Positions 45,834 through 58,680 of a stretch of DNA of 64,000 bases are shown piece by piece. The position numbers and the translations under genes were made by a program. Source of the stretch: Narthecium ossifragum (taxonomy: Eukaryota; Streptophyta; Magnoliopsida; Dioscoreales; Nartheciaceae); assembly GCA_963920575.1 (NCBI GenBank), contig OY986969.1, forward strand, positions 4,536,001-4,600,000, written 5' to 3'. The notes beneath the pieces were generated by a model. It had not been told where the DNA came from. It was given only the letters and a program-made list of their open reading frames with translations, and made no database searches. Within the stretch, counting starts at the first letter, position 1, and each line of letters begins with the position of its first letter.

Positions 45834-46167
45834 GGGCAAATAACACTTTACTACCATGTAATTTGGAAAATGTTCATTTTATACCCTATGTTTTAAAACC
45901 GCTCAAAATGAACCCTACATTATCAAAACCATTCAATTTACTACCAAACACCCAACGGCGTAAACTCTCTAAACGATAAACCGGCACGTGCTTTGCACCA
46001 AAACCGCTCACGTGACCGATTTGCCGTCAACTTCTTCTAACAGCGTCTAGATATAGGGTCTAAAATGTAAGTCATTGATAATGTAGGGTTCATTTTGAGC
46101 GGTTTTAAAACATAGGGTTCAAACTGAATATTTCCCAAATTAGAGGATAGTAAAGTGTTATTTGCCC
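45834..46167. mobile_element. MITE with ~90-bp TIRs and 9-bp TSD (Mutator type)
   Basis: 334 bp. TIRs start GGGCAAATAACACTTTACTA and share the block CTATGTTTTAAAACCGCTCA. Perfect TSD AAAATTAAA at 45825-45833 and 46168-46176. No coding capacity. Confidence 0.92.
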
Positions 46168-46312
46168 AAAATTAAAATTAGTCAAATTAGATTTGTCATT
46201 AGTACATCTAACGGTGTTGGAGTTTTGGAATTAAAGTGCGCATATAAGAAACGTTAAGTCTGTAAAATGTACCTTTTTATTTTATAGGGTAGCGGATTGC
46301 GTATCACCCTAA

Positions 46313-46686
46313 GGTCACGTTTGTTTCGCGGGATAGGATATGGGTGGATATAATCTCCGGGGAGATTGTATCCCGGGATATATTCTCTCAGAAGATGATG
46401 TGAGGGGTAAAACTCTTCTCTCATGTTTGGTAAGAGAAAGGATAAGGTGGGAGAAGATTTAATCAAATATTTAAACCTTTCTTATTTTTTAATCCGATGG
46501 ATCTTATCTGATGGGATTACATATCTCACCTCCCCCCTGGGATTATTTTATCCCATGTACATGGGATATGGAGTCCCAATGGGATAATTTATCCCATGCC
46601 TAAAATCACACCAAACATGGGATAAAGTGAGGTCCACATGATTACTTATCCTATCCCACCTATAATACCATGAAACAAACGAGCCC
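46313..46686. mobile_element. Tourist-like MITE (PIF/Harbinger), TSD TAA
   Basis: 374 bp with TIRs GGTCACGTTTGTTTC / GGGCTCGTTTGTTTC and TSD TAA at 46310-46312 and 46687-46689. The interior is rich in GGGATA/TATCCC motifs on both strands (46333-46660), typical of these hairpin-forming MITEs. Confidence 0.88.
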
Positions 46687-46689
46687 TAA

Positions 46690-46971
46690 GTGCTTTACCC
46701 TTTGTCATTCTAAATGGAGACCCCACACAATGTGTGGCCATAATTCAAACCAAAGGTTAAGCAACTAAGTAATCATGAATGCTAACAGCCAAAACTCTCA
46801 TTTCTTCAAGTCCCCACTTAATATATTTATAAACATGCTTATGCCTATGAAAACTTATGGTAGCAATTCTATCTACTGTCAAGACCTGAGATGGAAGCCC
46901 GAAGGGAGATCTTTATGGTAGAAAATAGTACGGTCACGATTCAAGAGCAGTAGTTTGTTTCTGAGGGTGTG
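46690..46971. other. Gene-free stretch
   Basis: No ORF or repeat recognised. May be older LINE or LTR sequence upstream of the solo LTR. Confidence 0.4.
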
Positions 46972-47582
46972 TGATGCAGGACCAAGGACGGACCTGACCG
47001 AGTCCGATCCGGAGCAGCTCCCGAGGCGATCCGGACGCATGCGGACCCCATCCGTCCGACTGAGGTCTCCGGGCGATCCCGACCGTCGGATGGCCATAAC
47101 TTCGGATGGCCATAGCTTTTGATCCGAGTGTCCGATCGGAGTGTGCGACCAGTCGAAACGACCGGCTCGACGAGCCCGTCGTGAATCATCGGAGATCTTT
47201 GATCTCTCCATGACCTTCACCTCCGAACCCAAATTCCTCTTCTTTTGGCTTCAAATTTCAGTTTTAGTGAAAACTTTCATTTTTAGGCAGTTTTATCGGT
47301 TTCTATTTTTGGCAAATTTCTATTTCTAGTAGGATTTTGAATTCCGGGTTTAATTCCGGGTTTGGTACTTGGATTAGGCTAATGATGTTTGAGTCCATGT
47401 TTGAGTTGGTTTAGTCTTTCCTTAAAACTATAAAAGGAGGCCTTAGGGTTTGTAAAACCAGTTTTTTGGTTGATGAATAAAATTAGGGTTTTTTTGGTTT
47501 CTTCCTCATAGAAATCTGGTTGTCTCTCCCATAGAGAGGTTGGTTGTCTCTCCCATCGAAGGATCCACGTTACCCTGCGCCA
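46972..47582 (+). mobile_element. Solo LTR, 611 bp, TSD GTGTG
   Basis: Ends TGATGCAG...CTGCGCCA (imperfect inverted ends). Perfect 5-bp TSD GTGTG at 46967-46971 and 47583-47587. TATA box TATAAAAGG at 47429-47437 and AATAAA near 47475 give the U3-R-U5 order on the plus strand. Size suggests a Copia-type LTR, which is inference only. Confidence 0.82.
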
Positions 47583-49372
47583 GTGTGGCCTTTGCAAGTG
47601 ATCCACCTTGGATTAAGCGTGCGTGGCTTATGGCACAGGTGGTGGCTATGACACAGATGCGAGTAGACCTGATGTGAACGAGCACAACATATATGGCTGA
47701 GGCTTACAGTTCCATAAATTGGTGGCCTCAAGATCTCATAAGTCCAAGGTGCTGGAGGTGATGACGAAGGATAGACAAGCTTTGATAGATCATGATGGAA
47801 TTGGCAGGGTATTCTCATAGTATTTTTCTAAGCTCTGGTCGACAAATGGGGAGCCGGCTGAACTAGATCTTCCTCAGCTTCCATTGCTTGATGCCAAGGC
47901 TTGCAGTTTGCTAGTTATGGAGGTAAGTGGTGAAGAGATCAAAGAGATAGTTTTTGGGTTGGGGAGGAACAAGTGTCCTGGCCCTGACGGTATACCTGTT
48001 GAGTTTTTCATGACATTTTGGAATGTTATTGGTCGGAGAGTTCATTGAGATCATCAAACATTTCTTCTGCACAACTTATCTTCCCCCAAGCTGGAATGAG
48101 ACATTTATCTCTCTCATCCCAAAGTGCAAGTTTCCCCGTACTGTCAAGGAGTTCAAGCCCATTAGCCTATGCAATGTAGGCTATAAGGTTATCACTACCA
48201 TCTTGGTGAAGAGAATGAAGACAGTTCTTGGGAGCTTGATCGGCATCGAACAATCGGTATTCTTAACAGGTAGATGTATCCATGATAATGTTGATGCAAC
48301 AAAGGAGGTCTTACACTCTATGAATATAGCTTTCAAGACCAAAGGCTTGATGGTCCTTAAGGTGGATTTGAAAGCGGCTTGTGATCGGGTCAAGTGGAAT
48401 TTCTTAGAAGAAGTCCTCCACCGAATGGGCTTCCCATTGAGATGGGTAGCCTGGGTCATGGCATGTATTAGGGGGCCTAAGTTCTCCATTATCATCAATG
48501 GAAAACTACATGGTCGAATCCTATCCTCATGTGGGCCGAGACAAGGAGACCCTCTGTCTCATTACCTCTTTCTTGTTGTGCAGGAGGTTCTTTCAAGGAT
48601 ACTGAAGGATCCCTCCTCTGGGTTGGTTGGCCTGCGGTTTAAGGACTATGATTTCTCCCTCTCCCACCTTCTTTATGCTAATGACTGTCTAGTGTTTTCG
48701 GAGGCCAAATGTTTGGAGGCAAGGAGACTGAAGCTCATGCTTATCAGGTTTAAAATTCCATCAGGGTTAGAGATGAATGTTGTGAAGTCCTCCATCCATT
48801 TCTCCCCTTCTGTGCCGAATGAAAGGAAGGACATTATTATGCAAATCCTTGGACTTCCTGAAGCCGAAGGTATCTGGATATATTTGGGAACCCTTGTCTG
48901 TGCTGGCCGGGTGATAGTCTCGGATTGCTCTCCTATTATTGATAAGATGGTTGCCAAGGTTCTATCATGGCAGGGACGGCATATCTCAGACCCGGGTCGG
49001 CTTATTCTCCTCAAGTCGGTGCTCCAATTTATTCCTGCATTCGTTATGGCCACGACTCATATCCCGTTGGAGGTGATTAGTAGGATGGAGCGGATTTGTC
49101 GGGATTTTCTGTCCAAGGGTAGGAAGTCCTGTTTCAATGTGGCTTGGAGGAAGGTTTGCATGCCGAAGGAGGTAGGAGGTTTGGGTGTCGGAGACTTCAA
49201 TACATGGCAGCGGGCATTGAAGATGAAAAGGGTATCCTCCTTTCTAGAACCTAGCAGGAATGTTTGGAAGGAAGTTGCAAAGGCCAAGTACCAATGGCAG
49301 GAAGTCTTACCTACATGTCAGGATGGCAGGGCGATCTCTACTCATTGGAGACATATCTGTATACCTGCAGAT

Positions 49373-52300
49373 TGATAACGCTTGAAAAGCGTCGCGGCTT
49401 AACAAGTCTGACCAAAATTACAAATTTATAATTGAACTTCAAACCATGGATTGCCATGCCAGTGGCACGCGCCGTGCTGGCAACCCGTCGGTATGGTACG
49501 CGCCGCCGGTACGCGCCGTGCCGGACCGGCAAGCCCCCGTGCCGGTCTAGATGAGTGAAATTCACTCGTATTCAACATCTCCAATTGGCCAAATATAATC
49601 TCTTATACAATAGCAGAGTAAAAACATACCAAGGTAGTATAATACAATACATGACACATAATCAACAACTCAATACATCTCTCATATGATTATACATCAA
49701 GTTCTTTCTCAGACTAACCATAATCTGTCATCGGTGGTCTAAGATAAATGTTTATAGTATAACTCAAGTGCTACATATACTGAGGGAAAGTTATATAAAG
49801 AGAATAATAGACTTCAAACTCTCTAATGAGCGACTGATACTCTGCAGCATCATGCTTGAAATCAATGACAGTCTCAGGAGCATGTATAGTCAACACTTCA
49901 ATCTGATGTGGTTGGTATGGCTGGTTGGTATAAGTATAGTCATACAAATATCTGGAACTATCACGTGAAGTAGATGATCTTGTATCTCCAAAAATACCCT
50001 GTATGAAGGTAGGCTCCTGTGGCCATTGAGGCTGGCCGATGTGACTAGAATGCTGGGATGTAGCATAACTGTCATGATCATATCTCTCTCCATAGTGACC
50101 ATGCTAGTACAAAGGGACAGACGAAGATGAACGGATTTCTACAAATTTTTAATTTTTTTTTACGAATTTTTTAAATTTTCCTAAGAATTTTAAAAAAAAT
50201 TTATACAAATTTTTAAATGTTATAAAATTATTTTTTAATTTTCTCTATAACATTTATCAATTAATATAAAAACTATCGTAAGTAATTAACATAGAAAGTA
50301 ACATAAGCAATTAACGTAAAACTTAACATGAATAAGTAATAAAAAACTAAATAGCATTAGAAAGTAATATAATAACTAAAATGATTATTAACATAAGATT
50401 TTAAAATTTCATATAATATATTTAATTATCGGAAAGTCACCATTATTAGATAAAAAAGAATGCTAAAAACAATCATGATTAAATAAAAAAAATATTAGTA
50501 ATTACCATCATTAAATAAAAAATAATAATAAATAACATATTATATGAGGCTTATCATTGATAAATAAAATATCGATTTTTAGCCTATCGACACTCACTCA
50601 CCTCTTCTATGTCGTTCTCTGACTTGTTGACCCCCCTCGCCCCACGCACTCCTCTTTCCTTTTTTTCCCCCTCCACGTGGCCACTTCTCTCCTCCCTCTC
50701 CTCCCTTTCTTTTTTTCTCCCACCCGTGGCTTCTTTCCCCACACACTTCTTTTTTTAACTCCTTCCCTGCCTAGTTTTCCTTCCCCCGAGACCGCGGCTC
50801 CTCCTCCTCTCGGCCTCCGACTCCGGCTCCGTCTCCTCATCCCCTCCGGCTCCGGCTCCTCCCCTCCCCTCCCGCTCCTCTTCTCCGGCTCCGGATCCTG
50901 CTCCTCATCCCCTCCGTCTCCTCTTCTCCGCCTTGTCCTCCCCTCCGGCTCCGGCTCCCCCTCTTCTCCGCCTCCTCCTTCCCTCCTGCTCTCTCCTCCC
51001 TCTCCTCTGTTTCTCTCCTCCTCCCCTCCCGCTCTCTCCTTTGTTTCTCTCCTCCTACCCTCCCGCTCTCTCTTCTCCTCTCCGGATCCGGTACATATCG
51101 GGGTCCGTACCGGACGATACCTTATGTATCGCCCGGCACAACTCCGGCTTGGGGGGGGGGGTTATCTCGACTAGCTGCCGGTCCGGTACATACTAGCCGG
51201 TACGGACATGTGACGGCCGGTATGGAAATCCTTGCTTCAAATTAACTACTTTGGGGTTAGATAGCAGTGAATCCGAGTCGAATCAACAGGGAATGCATAA
51301 GAAAGTAATTAAACTACTAAAATCAATCTAAGTATTTCTACCAATAAGTTGAGAAAAGATTTAGAATTGAAATTAAACTAACTTTACACTCAAGGATTGA
51401 TAAATACGAGAAAAGGTACCATGGATTTCTTAATCAATAACTAGGATTCTACAAGCTCTTCCTAGGATTAGAACGAGCTAACCAAACTGAATGGTTTTCC
51501 TAATGGTTGATAGGTGAATGGCTAGTTCTCCCTATCACTCAACAAGTTCCGGTTAGGATCCCTTGTCGGCGAGAGCAATTATCTAAAAGTCAATGACCTA
51601 ATGATTAGTTATGATCACCACTAATGAATCCTCTGATTAGGACCGATTCATGGTGAGAAAATAATAACACTATGGATTTAGGTGTAAGATCAAAATGGTT
51701 CTAGCACATTGAGGTAGCCAAATAGAATGTATCAAGAATTAGAAGTTACCCTAGTGGTTCTAGCACTGCGAAATCTCTAATCTTGAATTAAGATGAATAA
51801 CGGATTAAGAGTTGGTCATAATGGTTCTAGCATTATATATCATGGTCCTAGCATCACAAGACTCTTAATCTAGAGAAGAAAATCCTCACATCCATGGTTC
51901 TAGCATGAACGTTTTGATGAGAATCTCTAATCTCAAGCCCTAACATGCTCAAGATCTAGATCTAGGCATAAAGGAACAAATCATTCATCTACTAATAATA
52001 AAATCACACCAAGTTCATAAAAAAAATTAAGATCAATCCATACAAACCATTCAAAGAGATATACAAGCCCTAAATCTTAGGAATCCCTAATAGAAACCCT
52101 AGTTATATCATAAGAATCCCATGACGAGGAATTTAGCTACTCATCTTGAGGGTTTGATCCATAGATGAAGGTTGATGAAGCTCTTCTGCCATGGATTTCC
52201 TCCCAAAATATTCTAAAAAGAAAAGTTAAAAAAAGAGGAAAAAGAAACTAAGAAAGAGTGCTCCCTCTCCTTGGACTCCAAGGAGAGAAGAGAGAGTCTA

Positions 52301-52879
52301 GCCAGCCCCCCCCCCCAAAAAAAAAAAAAAACCCTAAAAGATGCATATTTATAGCCTAGGTATCCCCTTAACTCGGATTAGATCTAGGCCTTTGATTTTG
52401 CTTAACTGCTATCAAATGATCGATCATTTAAAACATGGCTCTTTGCTATCTCTGGCTGCATAAAATGATCGATAGTTAGAGGGGAAGATGATCGATCATT
52501 TGTCCTGCGTATTTTCTCTTTTGCCATTCAGACTGCGCCATTGGTACTAAAAATGTCGTAACTTACTCTAGGAAACTTGGAATCATGAACCATAAAATTC
52601 TACAGAAACTAGACTTCTAGAGCTTTCCAACCATATATGGAACATTATCTAGTTCTTTCTGAGCAGATACAGTTTTGATGTCAAAGATGGCTCATCTTTG
52701 CTCCTTTGCTCCTTTGACTTTGCATGTTCTTTATTTGTTCGTTTTAGCACTAAACTTAATCTAGTCTTCGCTGAGGGTCCTAATACTTGAAATGGGGAGA
52801 AGACAATCAAAATAGCATTTCTTAGAGACTAACGAGACCCAATTAAAAGGGTGATTTGTGCACTTTTCACGTCTTATCA
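49373..52879 (-). mobile_element. Athila-like solo LTR with a nested hAT element
   Basis: TG...CA ends (plus strand TGATAACGCTTG...CGTCTTATCA) and perfect TSD CAGAT at 49368-49372 and 52880-52884, splitting LINE 3. Without the hAT insert the LTR is about 1.7 kb. The segment 52560-52740 matches the Athila LTR at 32690-32880 in wording (AACTAGA(C)TTCTAGAGCTTTC, TATGGAACAT), which gives the family and the minus orientation. It carries GATCGATC palindromes at 52414-52502. Confidence 0.88.
49445..51234. mobile_element. hAT-like element nested in the Athila-like solo LTR
   Basis: 1790 bp with TIRs CATGGATTGCCATGCC / CAAGGATTTCCATACC and 8-bp flanking repeats CTTCAAAC (49437-49444) and CTTCAAAT (51235-51242), one mismatch. 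Subterminal CCGGTACGG-type motifs cluster at both ends (49480-49545, 51090-51215). The interior has no intact transposase. 49890-50102 on the minus strand codes for a Gln/Tyr/Pro-rich stretch in another frame that might be a transposase tail (guess). 50640-51080 is pyrimidine-rich low complexity. Confidence 0.75.
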
Positions 52880-53472
52880 CAGATGCACTAAGGAAGAAGC
52901 TTGTTTGGTCCTCAGGAGAGCAGAGTATGCTGAATGTCATGTATGATGCTTGGTTGTTGGAGTTACCTCTTTCAAGATGGAAAGGTATGTTCAATATTTA
53001 TGCCAGCTTGGATATGGCGGAAGTGGGTGATCTGCAGGTTGAAGGGGAGTGGGACATGGCAGCGCTCCGCATTGCTTTCCACCCTTTGCTCTTCGACTCG
53101 GTGTTGGCGATCGCGGTGAGAAGAGGCCAGATGGACGTATGCCGCTGGCCGCTTGGGAAGTCGGGTATGGTGACCTCGGCTTCATGCTGTGAGGGCCCGT
53201 CTCTCTGACCTGGCTCGACCGGGTGGGTCGAGCGCTGGTTTCCTGTTGGTTTGGTTCCGCGTCGGGCACGATCGGGCGATCGTGTGGCGGTTTGGACCCC
53301 GGGGGCATTTTGGTAAATATGTCCTCTGGTGGTCGGTTTCACACCCGCGTTCTACATACTGCCTTGGATTGATGTATATGTTTGATTAGAATCCCTAGGG
53401 TGCGTTCGATTGGAGGATCGGAGCTCGATCGGGAAAGATCGAATCGGACGGTTGAGATAGATCTGGATTTTC

Positions 53473-53480
53473 TATATAAG
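53473..53480 (+). promoter_or_regulatory. TATA box of the Tekay-type solo LTR
   Basis: TATATAAG, 285 bp from the LTR start, followed by a pyrimidine-rich leader. Confidence 0.6.
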
Positions 53481-54007
53481 CCCTGTCCCTTTCTTCTCTT
53501 TCCTTCTCTTCTTCTCCTGTCGTTTTCTCCCCTTCTCTCTCCTTCGGCTGAGCTAGGGTTCGGAGACTTGGGCTTCGGAGCGCGGATCTTGGCGGCTTGA
53601 TCAGTTGGACGCGTGGAGGAGCTACTCTACTTGCTCAAGTAGGTGTTTCTACCTCGATCCTTGGATCGGGTTCTCCTAGGATAGGATATTGCTCTTTTGC
53701 TGTAGGAATACATGTTAGAATGCTATGTAACTCCTTGTGCATGTAGTGTGAAGGATTTGAAGTATTCCTATCTCTCATTTTCCGCATTCTAACGGTTGGT
53801 TTCTGTATTATCGCCGTTTTGTCGGTTTTCGTCCATTTGGACCTAGATAGGAGATTTAACCGTCAAAAACTGGATTTCTTCATTCCATTAGCTTCCCCAT
53901 TATTAAATACAATTGCTTGCAAAATTTCATATTATTCCAACTTGATTTGATCCTTGAAATCCAAAGAAATGGATTTTCGACACTGTTCTGATGAACTGTG
54001 CCTATGG

Positions 54008-54350
54008 CTCGACGGTCGATCGGTGCATCGACCGTCAAGTGTTGTTTTACGCTTTCTGGGCCTGGCGGTCGACCGTCGGATCGACCGTTGGGCTCTGTCG
54101 GGATTTTGGCCTCCCAAGGTCGATGGATCGATCAACCGTGGGTTTTCTCTCTTTTTCATCCCGCCTCGCGGTCGACCGTCGGATCGACCGTCGCATCGTC
54201 CGTGAGGCTCTGTCTCGTTTTGGGCTCCCCACGGTCGATGGGCCGATCGACCGTCGCCCATGTGGTTTTCCTCGTTTTGGCGTCACGGTCGATCGCCGGA
54301 TCGACGGTGACATCGTCCGAGGTCTCACGGTCGATCTCCGGATCGACCGT
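54008..54350. repeat. Clustered GTCGAC/GATCGACCGT palindromes
   Basis: More than ten copies of CGGTCGA(C/T), GGATCGACCGT and related words, spaced irregularly. They create long Arg/Ser-rich ORFs in several frames that are not genes. Confidence 0.85.
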
Positions 54351-55850
54351 GACATCGTCCGTGACCCCTTGGACTTGGTTTTCTGGCTTTTCTTGGATGG
54401 ATTTGATTTGTGATTAGTATCTAAACATGTTGGGAAGTGTGTATGTGGATTTCATGAAAATTTCACGAGATTTCCATTGAGATTGAGGTTTGGATTGCAT
54501 ATTGATTCCCTTGAATAAATCTATGTTGTGGCTTGCCTTTAAATACATGTTTAGATGTTGTTAAGAGCTAAATGGTGTGCTTAGCCATTAGCTACCTATG
54601 AGTGCTAGCTAATGAGGAATTGTGGAACCTTAGCCTCTTGCCGGCGAGTGCCGAGGGCTATTGTATACCTGTTGGAATCATAACTGATGATGTGACATAT
54701 AGAGACATCTAGGATAGATGTTTGCCTAGGCTCATGCATTGTATGCATTAGAAGCATTTGAGGTTAGGCGGGCGATGGTTTGGGTCGCCGATCCGAGGCT
54801 CTCGGATAGCTCGGATCTAGCCTTAGGACCGTGGCTGGGTAGTCAGGTTTAGGGTGTGATTGTTTGATCTGAATCTCTTGTCATTGAGGATTTGTGATAG
54901 TTGACTTGATCAGTGTTCGAGGTTTAGAGGTCGTGTTGTCTTCCAAGGCTAAGTGCTAAGGATGGGTGTCGACGTCCCTGACTTGGTCCCCAGGCAGTGG
55001 TTTCCTGCTGGGTAGAGGTGATCCTACTGGTTCTTGTCCTTCTCCTTCCAGCGTGTTGGTTGATGTTCCCAGCGTGGTCGGTTAAGAAGAGTAGGATCCC
55101 TTGGGGAGTCGACAGGGTTGTGGAACCCGTGGCATCCGTTAGACTTGAGCTGGGAGACGACACTGTTGTTGTTTTCCTCCCTTCTGTGTGCCGTAGAGTA
55201 GAACCCTACTGAGCTTATCGCTCACTCCTACCCGGGCTGCGTTTGCAGGTGCAGGCGGCAGTTCTTTTTCAGTGGAGCCGGCATGATCGGCCTTTGGCGG
55301 CGCGAGTACATCCAGACGCGCTTGAGGTTGCTGGAGGATTACCTGTTGTACATTTATATATATATATGTTGTAAACTTTTGAGGATTTTGGGATCATGTA
55401 TTATATCTTTACCTTGGGAGTATTAGAATGGAATTTGTAACTGTACAACTTGATGTTATATGAATTAAATCTGTTTCGCCTCTGGAATACAATTGTTTAA
55501 ATTATCCGTCTTTTTCGCTTTGTATCGCGCCGATTGAAGATGAATAGTGATAGGAACCCTCACGCCCCGTACTGGATGGGTTTTCTGGGTCGGGGTGTGA
55601 CATGCTACTTTGTTGAGACCCAAGATACTCTCCCAAGGCAATCCTTGGAGGAAGAAGAGGTTTGGACTAGAATATGGAGATCCCCTGTTGGACCGCGGGT
55701 TCACCAATTGTTGTGGCATGTATCTCACCGAAAACTCCCTATTCATGACTCTCTTTGGAGACTACGGTTGACATCGGAAAGGTAGTGCCCCCGGTGTGGT
55801 TTGGAAGCAGAGACGGCTAACCATGCCTTATTCGAGTGTGCTACCTAGGT

Positions 55851-56949
55851 TGTCGCGCCCCGACCCGCGAAGGCCCAATCGGGCCGGGCGACGTGAACTG
55901 GAACCTAACTAATGCGGAATAATTTTGGCGAGGGGTTCCCTTTAATCTACTGGTCTTCCTAAACAATTCATAAGCACCCTTATTTAACAATAATCAGCAA
56001 CCTCAAAGGATATAATATAATATTCAAATCCTCAAAAAGGTTTACATTAATATACATCACACTCCCGTAGGAGGCTAACTAACAAAAGGGTAACAAACGA
56101 TCACCGCTCCTCAAGCACCGCCAGACACCGCCGCATCACCAAACACCTGCCCGGTAGGGGCCACTAAAGAAGAGCTGACGCCTGCACCTGCAAAACCCAG
56201 CCCGGGTAGGAGTGAGCATAAAGCTTAGTAGGGTTCTACACTACGACACATAGAAAGGGGTGGGAACACAACAGTGTCGCCCCCAAGCCAGGCATGGGTG
56301 TGCTGCAAGGGCCCCATAACCCTTCACCGGTGTCCCTAGGCATATCCAACTATGGTCACCCCAACGGACTGGGCCCATCCTGGATACACCTAGTGTCGCA
56401 GGGTTCCAGCTGCGGTTACCCAAAACAGACTGGGCCCACACTGGTCGCCATTGCTGCGGGGTTCCAGCTATGGTCACCTAAAACGGACTGGGCCCATACT
56501 GGTCGCCTCCGCGGGCAGGAATCGATACTGCCTGGACCGGTACTAGCCCCCTCAGACCCCAAAGAACACAAACCGACACCGGTTGCACCCTCAACACCCG
56601 GCTCGAGGCCAACACGACTTCTAAACCTCGATCAACAAGAGTATTCCACTCATCTAATCCTATCATCAAGATCGATAGAATACTACAATCCAACCTGGAC
56701 CTTGCTACCCGCCACGATTCTAGAGCTAAATTCGAGCTACCCGAAAGCCTCGGATCGGCGATCGACCTATCGCCCACGCCCTACCCTTATGCATCTAATG
56801 CACAAACAGAAATGCATGCTATCATCATACGCAGGTAAGAGGTAAGCATGCAATAATATGATAAAAACAAGACACAAGTCCAACTGGATCGCTGCAGCGA
56901 TACTACCAACCGCTGCCAGTCAATCCGCAACGGGTCCCGGCATTACGAC
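55851..56949 (-). repeat. Minus-strand Tekay-type LTR, left part
   Basis: Begins TGTCGCGCCCC (the complement of the LTR 3' end) right after LINE 3 sequence, with candidate TSD TAGGT at 55846-55850. Matches 8085-9130 of element A. It is split at 56949 by element B and resumes at 63840. A ~60-bp unit with CGGACTGGGCCCA repeats three times at 56350-56510. Whether it is a solo LTR or the 3' LTR of a longer element lies beyond the window. Confidence 0.88.
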
Positions 56950-58550
56950 TGTGAGGACCTGTCCCTCTACCCCTGTGGCTCGTTGTAGACCGCAAGGGCA
57001 ATTTGGTAAATTGCACCTTGTTGGTTTGTTTCACACCCACGTGTGCACACACTGGCCTTGGTTGTGTTAGTATTTGTTTAGAATGGCTAGGTGGACCCAG
57101 GATCGGAAGATCCCAGCTCGGGCGTGCGGAAGCTTGCCTTTGGGCAGCTGATGACCCTTGAGCGATCGATCGCTCCTCAGAACGATCGATCGGACTCGTG
57201 AGTGAGTCGGCGGGTTTTGACCCGCTCGGATCGATCCGACTTGTTGGGATCGATCCGGGGCGCGAGCGATCGATCGCTCCTTGGAGCGACCGATCGGAAG
57301 CGCGTCGGTGGCTTTTCTGCTTCGCGAGGACGGCCGCCGTTGGCCGTCGCTCTCTCTTGTCAGAAGGGGAGGACTTTCCCTCCCCTCCTCCGCCTTTTCC
57401 CCCTCTTTCCCGGCTGTCCCCTCCCCCTTTCCTCCTTTTCTTCTTCCCCTTCTTCCTTCTTCTTCTTCCCTTCTCTTTTCTTCTCTCCCGACGTTGCTCT
57501 TCCCCTGTTTTTACGGCAGCCACCTTCCCCTCTTCCGTTCTCCCTCCTCTGACCATCAAATTGGGTGTTCTAAGGCTCGTTGGATCCGTGGCAACGAGAG
57601 GAAGGCTCCTGGTGTGGTTTGGAGGCTTGTTTGTGACTGGTTGTGAGGGATCAGCCGGGATTAGCGTTCTTCGGTAGGTTCTTCTACCTAATGTGTTGTT
57701 TTTGGGTTTTCTTTAGATCTAGCCGTTGGATCTTGTTGATCTTTGTCTTGTTGGATTCCTTATGCCTAGTAGAATTTCTGATATGAGTTTTATGATATTT
57801 TGTTGAGATTTGAGTAGGTTTTATGCATGATTAAGCTCGGTTTCTCTGTTTTCTGTTGTTCTTGAAGAACAACCTGCTTGCGGCGTGTTTTCCGGCCGGC
57901 ACGTACTTGATCTTGGGTTGTGATGAGCATGAGAGTTGTAGATCTTTGAGTCTAATCTCTAACCCCACTGATTTCATATTTTTTCGATTTTTCTACGATT
58001 TGTTATGACTGTTTTGCTGGAGGGCTGCGTTGCAGCAATTAATTGGTAAGTTAGTTTGATTAAAGGTTTTGATTAGTGTTTTTCCATTAATCCAACCGTT
58101 GGATGATTATAAACTTTAGATATGTTGATCCTGGTATATACACCTACTGATAGCTAAGTTGGATCTTGAATCCGACATCGTTTGGACGTCGGATCGACGG
58201 GATCAATTAGCCCTAAGTAGAGGCTTTGAGTGTTTTGAATATAATTTTATATTTTCAGAATATAATATTATATTGTTTACTGTTCATCATCGTTTTCGGG
58301 ATTGCTTCCCGTTGCAGGAGTCCGCGGTCGACGGTTGGCAGCAGTCGGTAGTACCGCTGCAGCGATCCGGTTGACTCATATGATATTTGTGCTCACACCT
58401 ACCCGAGCTGCGTTTTGCAGGTGCAGGCGTCAGTTCTTCCTCTGTGGCCCCTACCGGGCAGTTGGTCGGCTGTGCGGCGGCGCATGGTGGACTTTGAGAG
58501 GTGGTGATCGTTTACTGATTTTACCCTATGTTAGTTAGTCTGCTACGGGA
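56950..58550 (+). repeat. 5' LTR of element B, lacking its 3' end and the PBS
   Basis: Matches 61966-63595. At 58545-58555 the LTR passes directly into the gag leader (GTGAGTTCTATGTCTAGAAC, as in element A at 7995-8010), so the last ~240 bp of the LTR and the PBS are gone. It also lacks ~45 bp near 58340 that the 3' LTR has. Contains GAGCGATCGATCGCTC palindromes (57160-57175, 57264-57279). Confidence 0.88.
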
Positions 58551-58680
58551 ATGGGTGAGTTCTATGTCTAGAACATCCGTGCATGCTCCTTTTGATGTGT
58601 TATGTCTTCCGATTTATGTTGTGTTGTTTGTTTTGCCGTTCTGACGAGTGAATGCTCGTTTGTCGTTGGTGATCGCGCAG

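Larger units (their letters stand above)
53188..55600 (+). mobile_element. Tekay-type solo LTR in LINE 3
   Basis: Starts TGTGAGGGCCCG and ends GGGTCGGGGTGTGA(CA). TSD CATGC at 53183-53187 and 55601-55605; the terminal CA of the LTR seems merged with the CA of the TSD. LINE reading resumes in frame across the site. TATA box TATATAAG at 53473-53480. A cluster of CGGTCGACCG/GATCGACCGT palindromes lies at 54008-54350. A subfamily distinct from elements A and B. Confidence 0.88.
47588..55850 (+). pseudogene. L1-type LINE 3 ORF2, cut by three LTR insertions
   Basis: Pieces 47706-49372, 52880-53187 and 55601-55850 join into one ORF2: linker (FHKLVASRSHKSKVLEVM), RT (NKCPGPDGIPVEFF, KPISLCNVGYKVI, GPRQGDPLSHYLF), thumb, then VWTRIWRSPVGPRVHQLLWH and a zf-RVT finger (CPRCGLEAETANHALFEC) after an in-frame TAG at 55783-55785. 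A frameshift near 48020 and stops upstream are seen. The catalytic Y-A-D-D is Y-A-N-D near 48676, so the RT was dead or has mutated. Insertions: solo LTR 49373-52879 (TSD CAGAT), solo LTR 53188-55600 (TSD CATGC) and an LTR from 55851. Confidence 0.9.

Noticed and set aside
50677..51196. 165-codon Pro/Ser/Leu-rich ORF
   Set aside because: Pyrimidine-rich low-complexity DNA within a nested hAT element.
54047..54417. Overlapping ORFs of 102-140 codons in several frames
   Set aside because: Created by clustered GTCGAC/GATCGACCGT palindromes inside a solo LTR.
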